Origin: a virus
Strand: one strand, 5' to 3'
Length of the DNA: 64,000 nucleotides
Virus record (IMG/VR): IMGVR_UViG_3300031715_000003
Coordinates: 1-64,000 of that record
Part shown: in pieces, positions 32,053-38,736 of the stretch
How positions within the stretch are numbered: the stretch's first letter is position 1
Layout: every line of letters begins with the position of its first letter
Translations under genes and position numbers: made by a program
Notes under the pieces: model-generated
Databases searched by the model: none
What the model saw: the letters and a program-made list of their open reading frames with translations, nothing else
Told to the model about the DNA's origin: nothing

Positions 32053-32157
32053 CTACTGTCCTCGCAAGCCTGTTGGCGGGTAGCACACGGCCATGAGCCG
32101 GCGCTCCACGCGGCGCCGGATGCGCCACACGCGGATCTTACGCAATATCCACTTCAT
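32053..32157 (-). CDS. 34-residue very basic peptide
   Basis: MKWILRKIRVWRIRRRVERR then LMAVCYPPTGLRGQ. AAAGGAGGGAAACT before the ATG is the strongest ribosome site in this part. Amphipathic and cationic; membrane or nucleic-acid binding both fit. Confidence 0.5.
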   Translation of the reverse strand: MKWILRKIRVWRIRRRVERRLMAVCYPPTGLRGQ

Positions 32158-32567
32158 AGTTTCCCTCCTTTCCGCAGGTTTAGTGCGAATCGAGCGCGCT
32201 TGCCGATTGCGCCGGGGAGTTTGGCCGCGGCGCGAAGTTTTCGTGCGGGGAGTTCGCTTCCGGCCGGAACTCCCAAATCGCGATGAAGCTGGCCCGGCGT
32301 CAACTTCGACGAAGCAACCTTGCGGAGCCACTCGCGCGCTACTTCGGACTCCTCGGAGCCGTCATCGTAACCGACTCGCCTGAAGACGTTCGCGCTTGCG
32401 AACCCACCGTACATGCGCGCATTCCACGCGGTGACTGCGGCCTTGGGTGTGGCCGCCACAATCATGGCGGGGCATCCCGAGCACCTGACTCCACCACAGG
32501 TCGCGACGCTGCGGATACGTTTGGCCTCACTGCCGCAAAACGGACACGGCAGAAGTTTGGTCTTCAT
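32154..32567 (-). CDS. Lar-type zinc ribbon fused to a LGVP helical module
   Basis: 137 residues. Residues 1-50 (LLPCPFCGSEAKRIRS...VRCSGCPAMIV...AVTAWNAR) fit the Lar restriction-alleviation family, in which such ribbons relieve host type I restriction. Residues about 82-135 (KLTPGQLHRDLGVPAGSELP, ARKLRAAAKLPGAIGKRAR) match the complete 60-residue protein encoded at 48926. The fusion shows that the second module is an independent domain. Start fixed by ATGA overlap. Whether restriction is affected is untested. Confidence 0.65.
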   Translation of the reverse strand: MKTKLLPCPFCGSEAKRIRSVATCGGVRCSGCPAMIVAATPKAAVTAWNARMYGGFASANVFRRVGYDDGSEESEVAREWLRKVASSKLTPGQLHRDLGVPAGSELPARKLRAAAKLPGAIGKRARFALNLRKGGKL

Positions 32568-32791
32568 CGTTCTACCCTCCTTGCCGTGCGTTCCCGCCGG
32601 CGCGCAGCGGCGGCGTTCTCCGCGCCCAGCTTCCACAGTTGGTCATACGTTGCGGTGTAGGAATGCCTGGTTCCTTTGAGCCTGATGGTGATGTAGGTGG
32701 CGGCCAGCTCGATTACGATGGGTCGTATCTTGCCGCGCTCCCGCACCGATTGCAGCGTTTCGCGTTTGATGGGCTTGAGTGTGGTGGTCAT
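32564..32791 (-). CDS. small basic protein
   Basis: 75 residues: KPIKRETLQSVRERGKIRPI, a beta hairpin (IVIELAATYITIRLKGTRHSY) and an arginine-rich tail. ATGA overlaps at both ends. Possibly nucleic-acid binding. Confidence 0.45.
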   Translation of the reverse strand: MTTTLKPIKRETLQSVRERGKIRPIVIELAATYITIRLKGTRHSYTATYDQLWKLGAENAAAARRRERTARRVER

Positions 32792-33132
32792 CGCGCGCGC
32801 TCCCGTGGCTTCCAGTGCACGTCATAGAACCAGAGCGACATCAGATAGGCGCAAGCAGCTTCCTTATGCTCATGTTGCGGCTGAAACGATCGCGCAATGG
32901 CTTGAACGTGGTTGAACGCCTTCACTGTGTCGATCCCTACTTTAGGCGTGAACCTGACATCCTCTACTCCAAAGAAAAACATATCACTAAAGAAGCCATT
33001 CCAGAGCGTACGGCCGTGCTTGAACTCCTCTGGGATGGCTTCGAAGGCAGGCATGAGCGAAAACACATCCGCTGGCCCGAAGGCCATATCCAGCCCGGTT
33101 ACTTCGGTGGGAGCAGTGAAATCTGTCGTCAC
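32788..33132 (-). CDS. small unknown protein
   Basis: 114 residues from a GTG (GTGA overlap). Aromatic-rich (LWNGFFSDMFFFGVEDVRF), helical C-terminus. Family not recognised. Confidence 0.45.
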   Translation of the reverse strand: MTTDFTAPTEVTGLDMAFGPADVFSLMPAFEAIPEEFKHGRTLWNGFFSDMFFFGVEDVRFTPKVGIDTVKAFNHVQAIARSFQPQHEHKEAACAYLMSLWFYDVHWKPRERAR

Positions 33133-33647
33133 TTCGCAACCTCCTGCGGGAGTTCGCTTTCAGCCGATTCCGTTCTCCCCGTCAGCCAGAATTTATTGCC
33201 GTCTACAATTGCTTGGCAGATGATGCGGAGTCGGTCGCGAGCGGATGCCGGGCGTTCTTCCTCGAATGGCCACGGATATCTCATAGGGCTCCATCCTTCG
33301 AAGATCGCCTCGACGCGCGTTCGGCTTGCTTTGTCTAGTGGTAGACGCGGAAGATAGATGTTGTCCTCAATGTAGAGGTATCCATTGGTGCGGAAATTGA
33401 GGTCAATTGCGTCCTCCCGAATGGCTTGGGCAACGAGAAATGCCCCGAGCGCGCAGACGTGGCACTCCACGCCCGACAATGCGAGCTGCTGAAGGTCGAT
33501 AGGGCCATCGCCCTCCCATTGCTCAACCCGCACGTAACTTATTTCCGTGAGTTCGAGTTTTACCGGCCCCTTGTAGTCGTGGTCCAGGTATCGCAGCACG
33601 TCGGCTGCAAGCATTTCGATGGTCAGTGGTTGTTGTTCTTCGGACAT
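33129..33647 (-). CDS. unknown protein of 172 residues
   Basis: Start is the ATG at 33647, 12 bases after the AATAGGAGG of repeat cassette A. The product is acidic alpha/beta (VLRYLDHDYKGPVKLELTEI, GVECHVCALGAFLVAQAIRE) and ends ESELPQEVAK, encoded by the motif. No family recognised. Confidence 0.5.
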   Translation of the reverse strand: MSEEQQPLTIEMLAADVLRYLDHDYKGPVKLELTEISYVRVEQWEGDGPIDLQQLALSGVECHVCALGAFLVAQAIREDAIDLNFRTNGYLYIEDNIYLPRLPLDKASRTRVEAIFEGWSPMRYPWPFEEERPASARDRLRIICQAIVDGNKFWLTGRTESAESELPQEVAK

Positions 33648-33656
33648 CAGTTGTTT

Positions 33657-33725
33657 GAGCCTCCTATTGCTCACCCGAGGGGAGCACGGTCGCGGGTGTG
33701 CTCCCCTTCGGCGCGCATCAGGAAA
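33657..33725 (-). repeat. gene-junction cassette A
   Basis: In minus-strand order: GTTTCCTGATGCGC, a 30-base hairpin AGGGGAGCAC/GTGCTCCCCT (33679-33708), then TGAGCAATAGGAGGCTC containing the ribosome site of the next gene. The same frame of sequence recurs at B, C and D, with different hairpins. It would supply a transcript-processing or termination hairpin plus a strong ribosome site. Confidence 0.75.
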
Positions 33726-34068
33726 CGTCTTTCACAACACGCAAAGCGACATCGTAAAGGCCAGGATTAGCGAAGTCTCCAAGATTGGCCTCGGATGAAT
33801 GCTTGTTCGTCAGATGCATTCTGGCTTCCGAGACGTGCGCGTAAACTGCGCCGGAGCCTGGCCCTTCCCGCTCAATAGTCTTATCGCGCTGGTTGACCAG
33901 CATGTGAATCCAATACGATCCGTCGGTGCAGCGCTCAATATCGATCTCCCCGCCAGGGAACTTGACTCGGAAGCTGTCGTGTTCCGGCTTGCGCGGATTG
34001 CCCTCCAATTCGACACCAACGACGCTATCCCCAAAGGATTTGATTCTCAGGTGTTCGCCTGTTTTCAT
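33718..34068 (-). CDS. unknown protein of 116 residues
   Basis: MKTGEHLRIKSFGDSVVGVE, beta-rich (SFRVKFPGGEIDIERCTDGSYWIHML) with a helical end. Start 10 bases after AATAGGAGG of cassette B. Stop lies in the conserved GTTTCCTGA of cassette A. Not recognised. Confidence 0.5.
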   Translation of the reverse strand: MKTGEHLRIKSFGDSVVGVELEGNPRKPEHDSFRVKFPGGEIDIERCTDGSYWIHMLVNQRDKTIEREGPGSGAVYAHVSEARMHLTNKHSSEANLGDFANPGLYDVALRVVKDVS

Positions 34069-34075
34069 AGTTTGT

Positions 34076-34167
34076 GAGCCTCCTATTGCTCGATGGCCGC
34101 CGTCTCCGCGCGGAAAAGATAGGAGACTTGGGAATCTTGCCCCACGGCGGCCGTCGCGCACCAGGAA
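34076..34167 (-). repeat. gene-junction cassette B
   Basis: Same ends as A (CTTCCTGGTGCGC and GAGCAATAGGAGGCTC) around a longer hairpin whose arms are GACGGCCGCCGT and ACGGCGGCC. The replaced inner arm shows that the ends, not the hairpin sequence, are conserved. Confidence 0.7.
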
Positions 34168-34195
34168 GCTGGCGCGCGCCCGCATTAGCCGGGTT

Positions 34196-34465
34196 TCATG
34201 CGATTATCCCGGCGAGTTTGTCGCGCAAGATGTCCAGGTGCAACTCGAACATCCGAACCGCTTCCTTGCGGGTCTTGAGGAGCCCAGGGCCGAACTTGCT
34301 GCGGTAGCTCCAAGTCCAGTGATAGCGGCCAACCTTGCGGATGGGATAGCCGTCGCTTCCAAAGTGGTCAACGTGCGTCAGGATGAAAGCCTCGTCCTCA
34401 TCGAGCCGTCCGGCGCTGCGGGTGACTAGTCCGCCGTAATCAGTAAAGGATTGGGGGGAGTTCAT
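34196..34465 (-). CDS. unknown protein of 89 residues
   Basis: Starts MNSPQSFTDY. ATGAACTCCCCCC fuses the upstream stop, this start and an antisense motif copy. A basic aromatic centre (RKVGRYHWTWSYRSKFGPG) and helical C-terminus. Not recognised. Confidence 0.5.
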   Translation of the reverse strand: MNSPQSFTDYGGLVTRSAGRLDEDEAFILTHVDHFGSDGYPIRKVGRYHWTWSYRSKFGPGLLKTRKEAVRMFELHLDILRDKLAGIIA

Positions 34466-34698
34466 TGTCGGATCTCCTCTGTGCGGACGAAAGGGCCATT
34501 ACCGAACTCCCTGATGTTGCGGTGGGCCTCGCACCTATTGGCGCGCGATAGTCCATCGGGTGATGGGATCACGCCCAGGCCGAGCAAGGCTTGGCGGGTA
34601 CTTTCCGTTCTGGTGGTTATCAGGACGTTGGTAGCGGGGTCTCCGCATTCGTGCCCATAGGTTCCGGGAGCGGCGAACTGGCATTTGGGGGAGTTCAT
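34462..34698 (-). CDS. unknown protein of 78 residues
   Basis: Starts MNSPKCQFAAPGTYGHECGD, again with the ATGAACTCCCCC start. Cysteine pairs (KCQF, HECGD, NRCEAH) suggest a zinc site. Same junction style as its neighbour. Confidence 0.5.
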   Translation of the reverse strand: MNSPKCQFAAPGTYGHECGDPATNVLITTRTESTRQALLGLGVIPSPDGLSRANRCEAHRNIREFGNGPFVRTEEIRQ

Positions 34699-34943
34699 TT
34701 CTGGCCCTCTTTCTGCGCCCAAGCGTTCTTTGCTCCCTTGGTGCTTTTGCTCTTGTAGCAGATGGCGCACGGCTTCAGCTCGTGCTGTTCAGCGTCTTTG
34801 CGATCGGCGTGGAGCACGTTCTTGGTTTTGCTCAGGTGCTCGCACTGAGAAGATGCGTGGTACGTCTTCCCATTGGGCGAGAAGTACACGGTTTCGGCCA
34901 GCAGCATCCCCGAAGCCAGAACGAAAGCGATGAGCTTATTCAT
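34695..34943 (-). CDS. secreted Ada-like metal-binding protein
   Basis: 82 residues with signal peptide MNKLIAFVLASGMLLAE, then YFSPNGKTYHASSQCEHLSK...HELKPCAICYKS, the YHxxxxCxxL...PCxxC zinc module found at the ends of host nucleases and surface proteins. The ribosome site is GGGGGAGCACGCTA from the end of the upstream gene. Probably a small periplasmic zinc domain. Confidence 0.6.
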   Translation of the reverse strand: MNKLIAFVLASGMLLAETVYFSPNGKTYHASSQCEHLSKTKNVLHADRKDAEQHELKPCAICYKSKSTKGAKNAWAQKEGQK

Positions 34944-35113
34944 TAGCGTGCTCCCCCAATGACCGTCCCCTTAACCAGTGAGGCAATGTCATGGACAACG
35001 GACGTGCGCCAAATCCAGGCCAAGCCGATATTGTCGGTCCATTCATCTCCGTCCTCCCCGCAGCGGTAGTAATGGCCGTCCTCATTGACCACAAGGAAAA
35101 GATTGTGTTTCAT
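34943..35113 (-). CDS. 56-residue unknown protein
   Basis: MKHNLFLVVNEDGHYYRCGE, then DEWTDNIGLAWIWRTSVVHD and the C-terminus VIGGAR encoded by the motif. Start 11 bases after AATAGGAGG of cassette C. Its stop overlaps the next start (TAATG). Not recognised. Confidence 0.5.
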   Translation of the reverse strand: MKHNLFLVVNEDGHYYRCGEDGDEWTDNIGLAWIWRTSVVHDIASLVKGTVIGGAR

Positions 35114-35121
35114 GCTATTTT

Positions 35122-35183
35122 GAGCCTCCTATTGCTCATTGGGGGAGCACGTTAGCGGACTCCCCCAAGGCGCACCAGGAAAC
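35122..35183 (-). repeat. gene-junction cassette C
   Basis: GTTTCCTGGTGCGCC, a hairpin of opposed motif copies TTGGGGGAG/CTCCCCCAA with a 12-base loop, then TGAGCAATAGGAGGCTC. The hairpin arms are two full GGGGGAGNNCG motif copies. Confidence 0.75.
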
Positions 35184-35247
35184 AGGCTCCGAATCCCCAC
35201 CGCTCGGAGCAACACGGTTCGCACGTTCGCCTGCAGCCCGGAGACAT
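35152..35247 (-). CDS. 31-residue cysteine-rich peptide (possible)
   Basis: MSPGCRRTCEPCCSERWGFG and ACFLVRLGGVR. Five cysteines in 31 residues fit a small zinc knuckle. Its 3' third runs through cassette C. A 50-residue frame from an ATG at 35277 overlaps it in another phase, so the real coding frame is uncertain. Confidence 0.3.
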   Translation of the reverse strand: MSPGCRRTCEPCCSERWGFGACFLVRLGGVR

Positions 35248-35271
35248 CAGGTGCGAGCGATGTTGGGGTAA

Positions 35272-35559
35272 TCAGGCGCATTGAGCGTAATCCACGCCGC
35301 CGAGAGGCGTCATTTTGGCGCTCGCGCGCATCACGATCTCGCCGTCCTGGTATTCCTCTGCGGTTAGATGGACGACGATGGAGCGCTCACCGGAGTCCGC
35401 ATAATCATATGAGTCAGCGAAATCCTCGAGCGCCTCAATGAGCGTGTCGCCCTCGGCCAGATCGTAGTAGTAGCCCATGACTTCATCGGCGATGCGGATC
35501 TCGCGCCCGGTGCCGGCTAGTTCGCTTTTATAGTTGTGCTGGTAAGTTCCGTTTGCCAT
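35272..35559 (-). CDS. unknown acidic protein of 95 residues
   Basis: MANGTYQHNYKSELAGTGRE, acidic (EGDTLIEALEDFADSYDYAD), one C-terminal cysteine. GAGGCGAAAT precedes the ATG. Not recognised. Confidence 0.5.
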   Translation of the reverse strand: MANGTYQHNYKSELAGTGREIRIADEVMGYYYDLAEGDTLIEALEDFADSYDYADSGERSIVVHLTAEEYQDGEIVMRASAKMTPLGGVDYAQCA

Positions 35560-35567
35560 ATTTCGCC

Positions 35568-35828
35568 TCAAAGCTGAACCAGAACGCGGTTAACGTCGTT
35601 CTCGAACGTGTAGACTTGGTCGCCGTTCTCCAGACCACCTTTCATGAGCGGTCCAGCCCATCCGAACTTCCGGCAGAGCGCGATGGCGGCTCCATCGTGG
35701 GCTTTGTCGGCGCTGTCGAACTGGCTGACCTTGACGGTGACGCGGTTCTTGGGATGGCCGGTTGTGGCGGAAACCGTTGATGGTTTGGTCACGTCGGCGC
35801 CGTGGTATCGGGTAATGATTGCTTTCAT
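35568..35828 (-). CDS. unknown protein of 86 residues
   Basis: MKAIITRYHGADVTKPSTVS, beta-rich with a helix (ADKAHDGAAIALCRKFGW). Start 10 bases after AATAGGAGG of cassette D. Similar short alpha/beta proteins are common and unnamed in phages. Confidence 0.5.
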   Translation of the reverse strand: MKAIITRYHGADVTKPSTVSATTGHPKNRVTVKVSQFDSADKAHDGAAIALCRKFGWAGPLMKGGLENGDQVYTFENDVNRVLVQL

Positions 35829-35835
35829 TTTGTGC

Positions 35836-35901
35836 GAGCCTCCTATTGCTCAGCCAGGGGAGAAGACCGAAAGCGTTCTCCCCTGAAGCGCACTAGGAAA
35901 C
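35836..35901 (-). repeat. gene-junction cassette D
   Basis: GTTTCCTAGTGCGC, a hairpin CAGGGGAGAA/TTCTCCCCTG (opposed motif copies, one carrying the full GGGGAGAACGCTTTCGG), then TGAGCAATAGGAGGCTC. The TAG in the first element is the stop of the gene upstream. Confidence 0.75.
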
Positions 35902-36297
35902 CACAGGGTCGGAGTTGAAGGACCAGCGCAGCTCGGTCACTTTGCCACGGACAAAACAACGGCCGTCCTGATGGCCTGAACGAGTGGAGCCGCAATTCAG
36001 GCATTTTTCCAGTTGCCGATCTCCCGACATGGCTTCTTGAGCTTCCATAGTCAGAACCAAATGCGTCACTCCAGGCAGTGCGATATCGGCCATTGGGCAG
36101 AACACCGAATAGCTGGCGGCGAGTTTCGTCCACCCGTCCGTTACGCTAGCGGCATCGGTGTATTCCACAAATGCATCCAGCCCATCTAACCGGATTCGCA
36201 GTTTCACCTTAAATCCGTTCTGGTCCGGAAGAATACCGTGGCCTAGCAGCCGTGCGCGACGGCTTGTGCCTTGCTCCACAAATTCCCTCAAGTTCAT
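35893..36297 (-). CDS. zinc-ribbon protein, first gene of the 36.3-kb transcript
   Basis: 134 residues. N-terminal alpha/beta region, then CLNCGSTRSGHQDGRCFVRG, a zinc knuckle near 98-117. AATAGGAGCC precedes the ATG, a weaker version of the cassette ribosome site. First gene after the promoter, so probably early expressed. Confidence 0.5.
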   Translation of the reverse strand: MNLREFVEQGTSRRARLLGHGILPDQNGFKVKLRIRLDGLDAFVEYTDAASVTDGWTKLAASYSVFCPMADIALPGVTHLVLTMEAQEAMSGDRQLEKCLNCGSTRSGHQDGRCFVRGKVTELRWSFNSDPVVS

Positions 36298-36329
36298 TGT
36301 TTCCAGGGCTCCTATTTCCCTGTGGAGAT

Positions 36330-36359
36330 AAGATACCGCTTTTTTATCCGCAGTGTCAA
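36330..36359 (-). promoter_or_regulatory. sigma70-like promoter, copy 2 of a duplicated promoter
   Basis: TTGACA (36359-36354), 18-base spacer, TATCTT (36335-36330), minus strand; GTATCT at 17 is an alternative. Shares GCGGATAAAAAAGCG and TTATCT with the 30.3-kb promoter, and ATCTTGAC with both that one and the 22.3-kb promoter. Starts the outer leftward operon, divergent from the terminase small-subunit gene. Confidence 0.8.
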
Positions 36360-36429
36360 GATTTATTTTTGTTCTCCCCGCAAGTTTCAGAAAATGCTAC
36401 CATAAAACCGAAAGCGTTCTCCCCTTAGT

Positions 36430-37044
36430 ATGTTGGTAGCACCAGAAAACGGGCGCATTCGAGGCAAGCGAGACATCCTCAGCAACCCAGAGCGGAAATT
36501 CGCGGATGCCATTGCTCAGGGCAAATCGAAAGAGGACGCCCTCGCAGCCGCTGGCTACAGTTCCAAGTGCGGTAAATCCCAAGCCTGGAAACTCCTTTCG
36601 CGCAAGCGCGTGATCGACCGCATTGCGGAAACCAACATCGAAATTGCCCGCCAAGTGGCCGTCTACAGCGCGCGCTCCCTTAGCGAGATCCCAAACTTGG
36701 CTGAAGTCACCCTGAATAGAACCCGTATCGTGTCTTTCCTTGTGGTGGTGGCTCAGGAAGCAAGAAAAGCCGGGCAGTATGCATCAGCGATAACTGGAAT
36801 GGTTCAAGCGGCTAAAGTTTCTGGCGCTTATGTTGAGCGAACAGAGCAAGCTGTTGAGTTTCAACTGCTTGAGAAGGCAGCGGCGGGCAACATGAGCGAG
36901 TTGACGGATGATCAGGTGGAGCGGATGACGCGGGCGCTGGAAGTGATGGCGTGGGGCTCGGATAGAGCACGCATCGAAGCCGAAAGACGGAAACAAGGCA
37001 TCATAGAAGCCAGCGCGGAAGCCGTTGAAACGAAAGATAGTTAG
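36430..37044 (+). CDS. terS: terminase small subunit-like protein
   Basis: 204 residues. NPERKFADAIAQGKSKEDALAAAGYS, KCGKSQAWKLLSRKRVIDRI is the Terminase_2 helix-turn-helix pattern (repeated A.AAGY followed by LL....V...I). The C-terminal half is helical, as needed for the oligomeric ring. It would bind the packaging site and feed DNA to the large subunit at 49.3 kb, an unusually large separation. GAAAGCGTTCTCCCC directly upstream is an antisense motif copy. Confidence 0.65.
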   Translation: MLVAPENGRIRGKRDILSNPERKFADAIAQGKSKEDALAAAGYSSKCGKSQAWKLLSRKRVIDRIAETNIEIARQVAVYSARSLSEIPNLAEVTLNRTRIVSFLVVVAQEARKAGQYASAITGMVQAAKVSGAYVERTEQAVEFQLLEKAAAGNMSELTDDQVERMTRALEVMAWGSDRARIEAERRKQGIIEASAEAVETKDS

Positions 37045-37075
37045 ATTTCCTACGAACAATTACCTTATTTCCTTG

Positions 37076-37081
37076 TATAAT
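37076..37081 (+). promoter_or_regulatory. -10 element TATAAT close to a start codon
   Basis: TATAAT ends 7 bases before the ATG at 37089, so a transcript from it would be nearly leaderless. No good -35 is visible 16-18 bases upstream, so it may need an activator. Confidence 0.4.
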
Positions 37082-37088
37082 AGGCTGC

Positions 37089-37415
37089 ATGAGAAGCCAT
37101 TTGTTACAAGAAACTCTGCCAGAGATCAAGAAGCGCGGACGCCCACAGCGTATTGTTCGATGCGACTGTGGCGACCGAATGCCCTCGTTCGAGTTCCAGC
37201 ACCACTATTCAGGCTGCGATGCGTTCTGGAAAAAGCACGGCGCCGTGGAGACGGATCAGGATATTTCGGTTCGTTGTTACGTGAAGCACGGAGTCAGCCT
37301 GATGAAGTGGTGCGAGGAGAACGTTGAAGGCTGGTCCAGCGCCTCATGGCAGGAGAAAGAGGAGGTTCTGGAAGCTGAGCACGCGCGGATCGATGAGATT
37401 CAGTTCTCGTTGTGA
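37089..37415 (+). CDS. unknown protein of 108 residues
   Basis: MRSHLLQETLPEIKKRGRPQ resembles an AT-hook-like basic N-terminus (KRGRPQ). C-D-C-G, H-H-Y-S-G-C and a later cysteine suggest a zinc site. The C-terminal half is acidic helical. Not recognised. Confidence 0.5.
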   Translation: MRSHLLQETLPEIKKRGRPQRIVRCDCGDRMPSFEFQHHYSGCDAFWKKHGAVETDQDISVRCYVKHGVSLMKWCEENVEGWSSASWQEKEEVLEAEHARIDEIQFSL

Positions 37416-37439
37416 GCCGGCTTGGATCGCGCGGCGGGC

Positions 37440-37535
37440 CTGGCTTCCGGCTTCGGCCCCTCCCTTCCTTCCCGACCACCCCACCCCACAGTACCCTCGC
37501 CCCCCCCACCCCCCACCCCCCCCTTCGATTTAATT
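37440..37535. other. pyrimidine/C-tract in a 226-base intergenic region
   Basis: The plus strand has C-runs of 7 to 9 within CCTTCC, CACCCC and similar blocks. No gene is visible. Such tracts can form triplex or i-motif structures and are hard to sequence, so exact run lengths are uncertain. Confidence 0.6.
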
Positions 37536-37551
37536 CACCGATCAGCACGAA

Positions 37552-37590
37552 GTTGATTCTGGAAAGAAGGCCACCGGCCTAAGAATCAAC
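37552..37590. repeat. 39-base double inverted repeat upstream of a promoter
   Basis: Outer arms GTTGATTCT and AGAATCAAC are perfectly complementary. An inner AGGCC/GGCCT pair lies between them. It ends 15 bases before the -35 of the next promoter. It may be an operator for the HTH protein encoded immediately downstream, or a terminator of the gene before. Confidence 0.6.
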
Positions 37591-37604
37591 GATATAAAAT
37601 ATAG

Positions 37605-37634
37605 TTGACACCGTGCTCAGTGCCGATGTAAACT
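37605..37634 (+). promoter_or_regulatory. sigma70-like promoter of the coat-fragment/HTH gene
   Basis: TTGACA (37605-37610), 18-base spacer, TAAACT (37629-37634). The start site falls at about 37641, so the message is leaderless for the ATG at 37642. The -10 is the same as at 22.3 kb. Confidence 0.7.
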
Positions 37635-37641
37635 TAACGCA

Positions 37642-38205
37642 ATGGAACGGAAGAGATATTGGGCGCATGTGGATGGAGCGGGGCAAGCGGGTACGGAGTT
37701 GATCACTTCAGGGTGGGGCGAATGGATGCCGGAGGCTGGCGACATCTTCACGATCGATGGAGTCTATGGAGTGAATCCTGATGGCGAAAGCTGGACAGGA
37801 CGGCTCCAGTATTTTGCGATGCAGGAAAGTCCGAAGAAACTAGCCACTAATGGTAATGCGGTTTTGACCATCGCGCCCGCGATCATCCCAAGTGGGAAGT
37901 TCAGGACGGTAACGAACTCGCCGGCGAACGGGGCACGGATTCAACCGGTTGATCCTATACTCTTTGGAAGCGACCTCCCTAAGGGGAGAACGGTTTTGAA
38001 GACTAAGGAATTGAAGGAGTTAAGGAAAGCGCTGTCACAACAGCACGGGGCGATGGCCAAGATTGCTAGGTCGCTTGGGATCTCGAGGACGGCTGTATCG
38101 TTGGTGCTGAATGGGGTGAGCAAGAGCGAGAGGGTGTTGAAGGCTTGTAAGGCAGCGGTGAGGGGAGAACGCTTTGGAAACCAAGGTCCGCGGGTGGATA
38201 ATTAA
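37642..38205 (+). CDS. coat-protein fragment fused to a LacI-type helix-turn-helix
   Basis: 187 residues. Residues about 14-104 resemble residues 228-325 of the coat protein encoded at 58957: AGDIFTIDGVYGVNP against LGDIVQFAGVYKVNP, TGRLQYF against TGLLQNF, and an identical TVTNSPANGA. Residues about 135-175 (GAMAKIARSLGISRTAVSLV, LNG) form a LacI-like HTH. No sugar-binding domain. It has its own promoter with a large inverted repeat upstream. Inference: a DNA-binding regulator that carries a coat-assembly or coat-mimicking domain, so that coat levels could tune its activity or it could interfere with assembly. I know of no described protein of this design. Confidence 0.8.
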   Translation: MERKRYWAHVDGAGQAGTELITSGWGEWMPEAGDIFTIDGVYGVNPDGESWTGRLQYFAMQESPKKLATNGNAVLTIAPAIIPSGKFRTVTNSPANGARIQPVDPILFGSDLPKGRTVLKTKELKELRKALSQQHGAMAKIARSLGISRTAVSLVLNGVSKSERVLKACKAAVRGERFGNQGPRVDN

Positions 38206-38725
38206 GAACCGGTCGGATGGAACTGGATCGGCGAAGTTCAGTGAGTGCGAGCGCTATCGCTACACTCTGACCAGGAGTTTTGCGCCTGGGATAGTGATGC
38301 CGCGGCACGTGAACTTCATTATGCTGAACCCGTCGACCGCCGACCATAACCAGAACGATCCGACGGTGGAGCGGTGCGAGCGCCGGGCACGCGCTTGGAG
38401 ATTTGACGGGCTGACGGTGACGAATCTATTCGCGTGGAGGGCGACCGATCCGTCTGAACTACTCAAAGTGGCGGATCCCGTCGGGCCAGACAACGATTGG
38501 AATTTAGTGCACGAGGCCAAAATGGGAGCTGATTTAGTCGTATGCGGATGGGGCGGAAATAGCCGGTTCACACGCAACAGAGCCATCCATGTCGTTAGTC
38601 TCCTGTTGAATGCGGCCGTGCCGCTGACGTATTTGCGACTGTCGCAGAGGACTGGACAGCCTTGTCATCCTCTTTACTTGCCGTACTCCGAGTTGCCTAA
38701 AGTCTGGTGGGACGAGCGCGTCTAG
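38174..38725 (+). CDS. DUF1643 family protein
   Basis: 183 residues from a TTG preceded by GGGGAGAACGCT. FIMLNPSTADHNQNDPTVER, TNLFAWRATDPSELL, DPVGPDND, VCGWGGN and GQPCHPLYL are the DUF1643 signatures, in order. The function of the family is not known; it is frequent in phages and defence islands. It overlaps the HTH gene by 32 bases, so the pair is co-translated. Confidence 0.85.
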   Translation: METKVRGWIIKNRSDGTGSAKFSECERYRYTLTRSFAPGIVMPRHVNFIMLNPSTADHNQNDPTVERCERRARAWRFDGLTVTNLFAWRATDPSELLKVADPVGPDNDWNLVHEAKMGADLVVCGWGGNSRFTRNRAIHVVSLLLNAAVPLTYLRLSQRTGQPCHPLYLPYSELPKVWWDERV

Positions 38726-38736
38726 GGAGAACGGAT

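Noticed and set aside
31940-32086. A minus-strand frame ending SERICSEKKEN
   Set aside because: Only a GTG inside the previous small gene could start it, and no ribosome site is present. The two GGGGGAGAC copies in it explain the base composition.
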